Source of the DNA: Pegoplata infirma
Taxonomy: Eukaryota > Arthropoda > Insecta > Diptera > Anthomyiidae
Length of the DNA stretch: 64,000 bases
Direction: 5' to 3'
NCBI GenBank assembly: GCA_963921195.1
Contig: OY992540.1
Coordinates: 135,334,694 to 135,398,693, forward strand
In this document: piece by piece, positions 1-8,600 of the stretch
Layout: each line of letters opens with the position of its first letter
Position numbering within the stretch: the first letter of the stretch is position 1
The notes under the pieces: model-generated
The model's database searches: none
Seen by the model: only the letters and a program-made list of their open reading frames with translations
What the model was told of the DNA's origin: nothing
Made by a program: the position numbers and the translations under genes

Positions 1-120
1 GTCTACAAGAAGAACTGTGATTTGTGAGGATGAAACATGATTACCTGCCAAATTTCGAAAAGATGCGGCTATTAGAGTCATTTGAGCCAAAACTAAAGAG
101 GTTCGATTTTTCAATTTCAA
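1..120. other. AT-rich DNA at window edge, no gene seen
   Basis: No open reading frame of note and no repeat that I can match inside the window. It abuts the truncated hAT-type MITE to its right. Confidence 0.4.
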
Positions 121-263
121 TAGGCAAATCAAAAAATCTAATCACGCAAAAAATAAATGACTCACTCACTAATCACTCACTCACAATCACGTGATTGAAA
201 TGAAAATCACTCACGCGTGATTCACGTGAATCACGCAAATCACGTGATCAGCGTCCATCTCTA
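121..263 (+). repeat. 3' part of a hAT-type MITE (GAGATGGGYGC family)
   Basis: The segment matches the right half of the complete MITE at 2488-2981. It has the same runs of CACTCACTAATCACTCAC, CACGTGATTG and CACGCGTGATT, and ends in CATCTCTA at 263. The left terminus is missing, so no target duplication can be shown. Non-autonomous, no coding capacity. A further fragment of this family lies at about 47690-47793. Confidence 0.6.
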
Positions 264-326
264 ATTCAAAGTATATATAGTGTGTTTTTCAACACGTGAG
301 TTCAGATTTTATACAATTATTCGGTA

Positions 327-2038
327 CTAGCAGGCCCGCCCGGAACTTCGCCCCCGGTAATATTAAATACCTGATAAAAGAAGGATCAGGATTAGAGTCT
401 CCATTTCTAAAATTCTCCCCTACAGAATTTTTATTTTATTTAATTTTTATCGTTGAAGTCTTTCATAAAAACTATTTAGAATAAACAATAAAATTAAAAC
501 AGCCCCGTTTAGCTTGGAATCATGTTCGTTTCGGTAAATAATGTTTTGAAAATTTTATTTTTTTTTTTTATAACGTAATTATTGAAACCATTTCATTCTC
601 GTTTCACTCCATTTCGTTCCCCGTTCTATTCCATTTCGTTCCCTTTTCTATTCATTTGTGTCCCATTTTATTCCATTTTGTTCTTAATTCCAATTCATTT
701 CGTTCCATGCGGGCTTCATTCTTTAAAACAAGAATAAAAGTACCACAGTACAATAATGTACCCTTATAACCCCATTAAAATCTAAATTTCCAGAAGATAC
801 TTTTTCAGAATGATTTTTTGGGCTGGAGGATCCACATTTCAAGTTACTATGACCAACTTTTCATGAGACAGAAAAGTTACAAAGTTTACTACTTTGCACG
901 TATTTGCCCCAGTAAAATAGGAACTTCCAAAGAGGACATTTTTCAAAATGTTTTGAAATTGGATGAGTAGTTTCGGAGATTTTAAGATTTTATGTCTTTT
1001 GACCCAAATTGATCTTTAAAATGGGTGTGGTCAATAAAACCTACCCTAACTCACCCTGAAGAAAAATTCTAAATATTGGTGAAAACATTATTGAAATCCA
1101 AAAATAAGTTTCGTATATTTACAAATTTTACGTAGATGAACCGTAGTCTATGAACCGTAGCCTATTTATGTTTTTGGCCAGAAGTGGGGCTAGTCGAAGA
1201 GAGCGTAGAAGTGGGCGTAGAAGTGGAGGTAGAAGTGGGCGTGGTCGATGAAACCTATGTCTATGTCGACCCTGGAGGAACACTCTAAATATTGACGAAA
1301 AATTTTTGGAAATCGGATGAGTAGTTTCACAGATATTTAAACATCAAGTTTTTTACAAAAAGTGGGCGTAGATGTGGGCGTGATCGATGAAACCCAGCAC
1401 ATGTCCACTATGAAGGCCCATTCCAAGTATGTATTGGTGAAAAATTTTTTGAAATCGGTTCAGTAGTTTTGGAGATTTTTAAATTTTACGTTTACATGTC
1501 CACCATGAAGGACCATTCCAAGTTTGTATTGGTGAAAAAATTTTGAAATCGGTTCAGTAGTTTTGGAGATTTTTTAATTTTAGGTTTTTTGGCCAAAAGT
1601 GGGCGTGGTCGATAAAACCCAGCCTATGTCGACCCTGGAGGAACACTTTAAACATTTCTGAAAACTTTTTTGAAATTGGATGAGTAGTTTCATAGATATT
1701 TAAATTTTAAGTTTTTTACCAAAAGTGGGCGTAGATATAGGCGTGGTTGATGAAACCCAGCATATGTCCACCATGAAGGACCATTTCAATTTTGTATTGG
1801 GGGAAAAAAATTTAAAATCGGTTCAGTAGTTTTGGAGATTTTTTAATTTTACGTTTTTTGGCCAAAAGTGGGCGTAGAAGTGGGCGTGGTCGATATAACC
1901 TAGCCTATGTCCATCCTTGAGGAACACTTTAAACATTGCTGAAAACATTTTGAAATCGGATAAGTAGTTCCGGAGATTACCCTCTACAAACAAACAAAAA
2001 AACATACAAGCATTACCTCTTTATAATATTAGTATAGA
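327..2038 (-). mobile_element. Non-autonomous Helitron
   Basis: On the minus strand the element opens at 2038 with TCTATACTAATATTATAAAG, the 5' end shared by many insect Helitrons. It ends at 327 with CTAG, preceded by a GC-rich stretch (about 332-357) that could form the terminal hairpin. It sits between host A and host T, the expected A|T target, with no duplication. No Rep or helicase reading frame is present. The 5' half (about 1020-2000) is made of degenerate tandem units of about 140-150 bp around GTGGGCGTGGTCGATGAAAC and ATCGGTTCAGTAGTTTTGGA. A T-rich homopurine/pyrimidine stretch of ATTTCGTTCC-like motifs lies at 590-710. Confidence 0.8.
1020..2000 (-). repeat. Degenerate ~145-bp tandem repeats inside the Helitron
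   Basis: About six to seven diverged units are recognised by GTGGGCGTGGTCGATGAAACC near 1225, 1374, 1599, 1736 and 1879. Each is followed by a CCTGGAGGAACA or CATGAAGGACCA block and then an AAATCGGTTCAGTAGTTTTG block. Internal tandem arrays are common in non-autonomous Helitrons; no function is implied. Confidence 0.65.
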
Positions 2039-2048
2039 TTAGGTTATA

Positions 2049-2222
2049 TTCGGCCAAAAATGTGGCCGAAGCCGAATGGTGGCCGAATAGTGATTTTTGG
2101 CCGAAGCCGAATATTTGGTCGGACACCAGTTACTTTTGATTTTACGATATTTTTTTCATGAACAATTTGGCTCCCATTTTTCGAAACAAATGGTGTAAGG
2201 TATTGGCCGACGACCGACTTTA
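2049..2222. repeat. GGCCGAAGCCGAAT repeat
   Basis: Several close copies of GGCCGAAGCCGAAT and GGCCGAATA occur at 2049-2130, followed by TTGGCCGACGACCGAC near 2203-2218. The sequence is partly self-complementary (TTCGGCC/GGCCGAA). It looks like a small simple repeat or MITE, but I could not define termini or a target duplication. Confidence 0.35.
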
Positions 2223-2232
2223 ATTTTATTAT

Positions 2233-2466
2233 TTGTTTATTTTTTTGTTTTATAAAATGAACACAATCCTGGCCCATAGTGCTTTATTGTTATTTTTTCT
2301 TAAAGTTTATTCCTTGAAATTCCTTGTTGCTGTTGTCGTTGTTATCAATTGTTGTATAAACATATTCTTCTATGTCAACAAAAAGTGTTATCGTATCGAT
2401 ATGGGTGGCAATGGTGGTGGTGGGGTTGATTTTTTCGTCTATTTAAAGGGAGTGAGTTGGTACTAA
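2233..2466 (+). other. 77-codon ORF of doubtful status
   Basis: The reading frame is hydrophobic (a V/L/F-rich central segment) and then glycine-rich (GGNGGGG). Its codons are mostly translated low-complexity DNA (TTGTTGCTGTTGTCG, GGTGGTGGTGGGG). I recognise no family and see no splice or promoter context. I think it is chance, but the stretch does not resemble the surrounding transposons and may be unique host DNA. Confidence 0.12.
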
Positions 2467-2487
2467 AGTCATTTGGTCTGTATAGAG

Positions 2488-2981
2488 TAGAGATGGGCGC
2501 GTGAGTGGATTTTGATACAAATTAACTCACTCAAACAATAATCGCTCACTCACTAATCACTCACGAAAACATTTTATGTACTCAAGCTTATTCTCTAATC
2601 ACGCGATTAAAAAATTTTTTCACGCGTGACTCATACCAGATTAAATAACGGTCACGCGTGAGTAACGTAAGCTCTACTCACGCTCAATGTTTAAAATATT
2701 GTAAAATATTTTTTTGCCAATAAATGAAAACAAAAGAACGAAAAAAATTAATAAAATCAAAAAATCAAATTACGCAAACTAACGCAAAAATTCGACTCAC
2801 TGACTAATCACTTACGCAGATTTGATTTCAGCTTACGCTCCCTCACAATCACGTGATGGAAATGTAAATCACGCGTGATTGAAATGTGAATTACACAAAT
2901 CGCGTGATTGAAATGTGAATTACACAAATCGCGTGATTGAAATGTGAATCACTCAAATCCCGTGACCAGCACCCATCTCTA
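2488..2981 (+). mobile_element. hAT-type MITE, complete
   Basis: The termini are TAGAGATGGGCGC (left) and, reverse-complemented, TAGAGATGGGTGC (right). They are flanked by a perfect 8-bp duplication GTATAGAG at 2480-2487 and 2982-2989. An 8-bp duplication with terminal TA fits the hAT superfamily. The 494-bp body is non-coding and made of short repeats: CACTCACTAATCACTCAC, TCACGCGTGA, and a tandem of GATTGAAATGTGAATYAC at about 2877-2950. Related ends occur at 121-263 and 47690-47793. Confidence 0.8.
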
Positions 2982-2989
2982 GTATAGAG

Positions 2990-3529
2990 TTATTGATTCA
3001 AATACAAAAAAAAAAATAAAAATTTATTGTTATAAATTAAAACAAAAAAAAAAAAATGAAATGAACAACAAAAAATTGTGACTAATTTAAGTACATTAAT
3101 ACATGAATACAGATATTTGTTTGACTACATTTGCTATACGTTCATTTGGTTCAGTCGTTCATTCATTCGTTCATTTATTTTTTAATTTATTAAATTAATT
3201 GCTTTATCTTTGATTAATGACAAGTACATAATAATAAAATTTAATAATAAAACTGAAATGTCATCACTTTTTTGTTTTTAATTTAAAGATAAATATCTAA
3301 GTACTAGGTCACTTACTCGCATGTCCTTGAGGAATTCTTACAAGAAAACAAAAATGTTATAATCGGCCAAGGACAAGCATCGTAAACATGATACCCTACG
3401 TAAATAGTGCATGGAAAACCTCCTACACACATTTTAACTGTTTTTTTAATAGAAATTTAGAAAATATAAATTGAAATTTAAAGATTTTATTTTAAATTCA
3501 TTAAATTAGGGATTTTTTTGGAGAACAAA
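2990..3529. other. AT-rich intergenic DNA
   Basis: No coding potential. It contains poly-A/T stretches and a CATTCATTCGTTCATT simple repeat near 3161. Nothing here matches the repeat families of the window, so it may be unique flanking DNA. Confidence 0.4.
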
Positions 3530-3832
3530 CACTTAAGGGGGGTTTATAGAAAAAACAGCCCTCAAGTGATTTTTTAAAACAGATATTAAAATATAAATAC
3601 CCAATATTTTTTAATTCTGTTTTTTGTTTGAAAGAAAAATTATTGTAATATTTTTAAAATTTTATAACACAAAATTTGGGGAACTGTAATTGACACTCAA
3701 TTTAATATGCTTTTTTAAAAGAACAAAATCGGCTGCAGTTGTAAAGCTAAAAGTACTGTACCGATTTTGATGAATTTTTTTTTGATTTGTAGATTATTAA
3801 ATTTTCTAGTACTAATCGTGGCAATTTTTTTT

Positions 3833-3837
3833 AAAAT
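3833..3837. repeat. BEL/Pao target-site duplication, left copy
   Basis: AAAAT immediately precedes the LTR at 3838 and is repeated at 11901-11905 directly after the other LTR. A 5-bp duplication is typical of BEL/Pao integrases. Confidence 0.85.
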
Positions 3838-4327
3838 TGTTACCGTGTCGGGTTGAGTTGTCCGTGTCCCTTTGTGCTTCCGTGTTCCAAATTATCACTT
3901 TTGATGAAGACAAAATTCACCAAGATTTTTTGCCTTTTATGCCCAGTGTGTTTGTGCAGTTTTTCCCACAAACCAATAATCAAAAAACAACACCGGTATT
4001 TTAAAGATGATACAATTGTTGGTTTATTTAGTTCACTTGTATTATTTTTTATTTAATAATAGGTTTTTTTTTTTGGCACCATGTGCTTAAACAACTAAAA
4101 CAATTTCTTTTCTTTAAAAGGTTTCTTTTTACTTCTTTTGGTTGCTTTTTGCTAGTACGTTTGTAGTGTGTGTGGTTTTTTAAAAGAAGTTGCAAATAGT
4201 AGAGTTATAATCAAACTCACCACACCAACGAGAGCAGTGCTGCCAGACGTATCATTTAGCGGGGAAGTATACGCAGGGCAAGCGAAGATACAATAAAGCG
4301 TATAAAAACGCTTGCGCCACGTAAACA
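3838..4327 (-). repeat. BEL/Pao 3' LTR
   Basis: Begins TGTTTACGTGG and ends CACGGTAACA on the minus strand, with short inverted TGTTTAC/GTAACA ends. It contains AATAAA in element orientation (within GAACTAAATAAACC, about 4020-4035), a possible polyadenylation signal. It is 490 bp and identical by eye to the copy at 11411-11900. The 67-codon ORF inside each LTR is just a consequence of the duplication. Confidence 0.92.
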
Positions 4328-4828
4328 TACCGCCGGCCTTGCAGCCACGGTGCAACAAACTACCAAAAGAACTATAAAGAACAAAAAAAAAACAATAATA
4401 ATAAAAAGGAGCAAAAATATATGATATTTAAAGTAATTTAGCAAAAATTCATTAAATAATATGCAAGAGTTCATATGACGTGACGGAAATTTAATCAAAT
4501 TGATTATTCTAAATGCAAATTCAACTAAGAAAATTAAAGGGCCACAATTCAAAGCCCTTTTCCATAAGATAGGATTCATGGAAAATAAAGAGGATTTCCG
4601 TCAGGTTATATGAATAAAATAGTAAAAAAAAAAAAAAAATTAAATTAAAATTAAAAGCTATAATTAGCCAACAAAAAAAAATCATTAATTATGATAAACG
4701 ATTATTTAAATTCAGTCTCTTAGAGAGTTGTGTAAAGGCACGATAGCTTTGACTATAGGTTCATAGAGTATATAAAAAAAAATAATACAAAATTTGTACT
4801 TAAAGTTGTTGTAAAGGGCCACGCAGCT
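4328..4828 (-). other. BEL/Pao non-coding 3' region
   Basis: Lies between the stop of the second ORF and the 3' LTR in element orientation. It is AT-rich with A/T runs at 4384-4391 and 4624-4639. The stretch next to the LTR (4328-4350) is GC-rich on the minus strand and is the only candidate for a second-strand primer, although it is a poor polypurine tract. No gene seen. Confidence 0.5.
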
Positions 4829-5584
4829 TCATCCTTCTAATCTTGGGTCATGGGGGACCACTTTTCCTTCGCCGAAATACACAGTACCCAATACTGTTTC
4901 TTGGGAATAAATTTGTCCTGGACGACCGTTAGCTGTGCCGATGAAAATTTGTTTGGTGACATCAGCACCTAACACCATAAAATACCGACGTTTATCGGAC
5001 CACCAATTGTCTGCATCGGGGATATCAGCCATTTGAGCTTGCGTGCGGTTCCAGTCACGCTCAATACGATCAGTAGGGCTGAACCCGTAGGAGATTTGTT
5101 CCACTGCACAATGTACTTCAATCCGGCGTTTGTCTAGCCGACGGTGGTAAATCGTGACGCTAGTACGGCCACGATAAACGTCACAGTTCAAACGCTCGGC
5201 CTCGTCAGCCGTAATTGATGATCTTGCAGCATTAGGATCGATTAGCACGCGTGTTTCATGACTGCGGCCGCCTGGCGTTGTGGTGATGCGAACTTCGGCA
5301 GTCATCTGGAACCAGATTTTACCTTTAGGTAAGGGATGCAACCAGCTGTTATGGTCCAGCTTACAGCGACGGCATCGATCAATACTTTTGCAACTTGAGG
5401 TACGGTGCGTTTGCGCTAAACAATTGGAGCAAAGTTTATGGAAGGCCACAGCTCTCAATTTTCGCTCCAGGTCCATTACCATAAACCGGGTGCATTGCCG
5501 TATGGCGTGCAGCCGATTACAGAGTGGGCAAGCATAGTTTGAATTAAAGAGGCCGTGATCTTTAAACATGGTGGAGTACTGCAA
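4829..5584 (-). CDS. Second BEL/Pao ORF: zinc-knuckle plus retropepsin-like protein
   Basis: A 251-residue protein encoded 66 nt downstream of the gag-pol stop, in the position where some retroelements carry env. It has no signal peptide or membrane segment, so it is not an envelope protein. Residues 19-83 hold a cysteine/histidine array (C19, C22, H26, C31; C52, C55, H60, C65; C71, C74, H78, H83) spaced like the array in this element's own gag. Residues 95-240 resemble the Pao retropepsin-like domain: RVLIDPNAARSS at 112-123, VLGADV at 204-209, and SQETVLGTVYFG at 227-238, which parallels AQETIFGWIVTG of the main polyprotein. The catalytic-type Asp (D116) is kept, but the usual Gly is Asn. 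I infer a diverged duplicate of the nucleocapsid-protease module, of unknown role: RNA binding, a regulator of gag or protease, or an accessory factor. How it is expressed (spliced RNA or reinitiation) is not visible. Confidence 0.8.
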   Translation of the reverse strand: MQYSTMFKDHGLFNSNYACPLCNRLHAIRQCTRFMVMDLERKLRAVAFHKLCSNCLAQTHRTSSCKSIDRCRRCKLDHNSWLHPLPKGKIWFQMTAEVRITTTPGGRSHETRVLIDPNAARSSITADEAERLNCDVYRGRTSVTIYHRRLDKRRIEVHCAVEQISYGFSPTDRIERDWNRTQAQMADIPDADNWWSDKRRYFMVLGADVTKQIFIGTANGRPGQIYSQETVLGTVYFGEGKVVPHDPRLEG

Positions 5585-5650
5585 TAAAAAATTAGTTTAG
5601 TTTATTTTGCGAAGGAAAATATATAAATGATAGTAAGGATGAAATACGAA

Positions 5651-8600
5651 TTATTCGTGGCTACGAGGTAAAAGTACCAGTTTGTGAATTGGTCGAGTAA
5701 TCAAACCATTTTGCGTTTTAAGATCCACGACGCGTACTCTGTCGTCCGAACCACGATATGTTTTTACGACGCGACCTAAACGCCAGTCAGTAGGACAAGC
5801 TGGCTCATTTTTAAGAACCACCATATCATTTTCTTGGAGGTCTATTTGAGGAGACTGCCATTTGTTACGCTTGTGCAACTCTTTCAGATACTCCTCCTTC
5901 CAGCGCCTACAGAACTCTTGCTGCGTAGCCTTTACTTTTCGCCAGCGGTTTAAGATGCTAACTGCCGGTTGCGTTTCCTCTGGTTCCGCAGGAGACAAAA
6001 TGGTGGAACCAATAAGAAAATGGCCCGGTGTAAGGGCCGACTGATCTTCAACATTTTCCGAAAGTGGGCTCAATGGCCGAGAGTTGAGACACGCTTCTAT
6101 AGTTGCTAGTAGGGTTGAAAACTCTTCGAATGTATACTTGAGCTGCCCAGACATTTTTCGGAAATGGGTTTTGAAGCTCTTAACCCCCGCCTCCCACAGA
6201 CCACCCATATGTGGGGCCGCAGCAGGTATAAAGTGCCACGACAATCGCTGGTGACCATATTTAGAGACGGCAAGATCGCTGAGTTCAGCGATATGTTTTT
6301 TAAAGTTTGAATCGATCTCGCGTGCCGCACCGACGAAGTTTCTACCATTATCGGAAAAGATTTTACTAGGACAACCACGACGAGCCACGAATCGAGCCAA
6401 AGCGGCCATAAAGGCAGGGGTCGACAGGTCACTGACAGGTTCCAAATGAATTGCCTTTGTTGAGAAACAGACAAACAAGCAAACGTAGCCTTTCGTGATC
6501 CTACTGTAACGACCTGTGAAGCTTTTGATTTCAAAGGGGCCCGCAAAATCGACACCTGTGTTCGCGAATGGACGACTAATGGTGGTTCTTTCATCGGGAA
6601 GGGCTGCCATAATTTGACCTTGAAGTTTTTTCCGATGTAGAACACAAATTTTGCAGTTGTGAATGCAAGTTTTAATAAGATTTTGTGCTTTCAAAATCCA
6701 ACATTCTTGACGAATAGTGTTAAGGACTAAACGAGGGCCACCATGCTGGACTAACTTGTGAACAAATTCGATATATAAACGAGCTAGCCTGCTTTTATAA
6801 GCTAAAATTATGGGGTGCCGTTCATTATAAGACAAACTTGTCGTAGAGCCTAGCCGACCGTTAGCACGAATGATTCCGTCTTTATCCACATACGGTGTAA
6901 GAGTCACTAAAGGGCTACGAGAATCTAACTTTTTGTTTTTTGACAAGCAGCCTATTTCGTCTGGAAAGTGGATTATTTGGGACACATAAAACAGCCGTTT
7001 TCTTACAAACACTAACTCCTGAGCGGAAACTCTGAGCGACCGGTATGAAACATCGCCATGATGAATTTTTCTAGTTCGATTAATAAATCGATACATATAT
7101 GCAATTACATGAATCGCTCTAGCAAAACAGGAGAAACGATCCAATATATCCTCCGTTGAGGACGATCTAGCTACATGAGCCATGGCCCTTTTAATTTCAA
7201 CAGAAGTTTCAAATTCACTCGAACTTTTGGGCCACATTGCTCTCTCTAATTTGAGCCACTCAGGGCCGTGCCACCAAAGGTCGTTATTTTTAAGATCCGA
7301 AGGAGTCAGCCCCCGGGTTGCTAGATCGGCAGGGTTGTATTGCGAAGCCACGTGAAACCAATTTTTATTTCCAACCTTTTCCAGTATAGTGGCCACTCGG
7401 TTTGCCACAAAGGTTTTCCAGCTGCAGGGCGGCTTTTTCAGCCATGCGAGAACTATGGTGGAATCAGACCACAAATAAATAGTATAGCCCTTTATATTAA
7501 GACTAGGCATTATACTGTCTATTAAATTCGCCAACAGAACCGCTCCACATAATTCCAATCGAGGCAACGAAGATTTTTTGACCGGAGCCACCTTTGTCTT
7601 CGCAACCAAAAGATTTGAAACTACCTGCCCTTCGATCTGAACCCTGACATATAACGCCGCCGCATACGCCAGCTCCGACGAGTCACAAAAGCCATGAATT
7701 TCTATCTTACACCCCGGAGAATACTGGACCCATCGCGGAATAGTGATCATGTCAACATCATTATATTTTGAAACAAAGGCCTGCCATTTTATTAAAGCTA
7801 CAGGTTTTATTGCGTCATCCCATTCAATTTTGTCGAGCCACATTTGCTGCATCAAAATTTTCGCGGTAACAACCACTGGAGCTAGCCATCCTGCTGGATC
7901 GAACAGCCTAGCAATGACCGAAAGCACTTCCCTTTTGGTATAAGATGATTTAAGCGCGATTTTCTCACTAGCAAAGTAAAAAAAGTCACCTGCAGCATTC
8001 CATCGCACTCCTAAAGTCTTTGCTGTACTTTTATCATCGAGACATAAAAAGGACGAGTCTAACAAATGGTCAGGCGCCAGATCTTTTAAAATTTCCATCG
8101 AATTTGAAGTCCATTTGCGTAATTCAAACCCTGCAGATTTTAAAATGTCTACTAACTGATCACGGACCACCAAAGCATTTGAAATCGAATGAGCTCCTAC
8201 AAGGGCATCATCAACGTACATTGAGTCACGAAGAATTTCAGCGCCTAGCGGAAAACGTTGCCCTTCATCATTAGCTAATTGCAAAAGTGTCCTAAGGGCC
8301 AGGTACGGTGCGCAGTTTACCCCAAAAGTCACTGTCTTTAGCTTAAAATCACGAATTTCATCATTTTGCGAACTACGAAAAACGATTCTCTGAAACGTAG
8401 CATGTTCAGGTGTAATCAGGATTTGCCTATACATTTTAGAAATGTCTGCGTTGAAAACGTATTGAAAAAATCGCCATTTTAAAATTAAAGAGACTAAGTC
8501 CTTTTGAAGAACAGGGCCTACATATAACAAATCGTTAAGACTGTGACCACTGGACGACGCACTCGAAGCATTGAACACCACCCTTAATTTGGTAGTGGTA

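Noticed and set aside
3853..4056. 67-codon ORF, identical at 11426-11629
   Set aside because: It lies in the two LTRs, antisense to the element. Its duplication follows from the LTRs being identical, not from conservation of a protein.
6106..6645. 179-codon minus-strand ORF
   Set aside because: Overlaps the gag-pol frame in another phase; the integrase frame is clearly the real one. The + strand ORFs between 5280 and 10854 are likewise antisense shadows.
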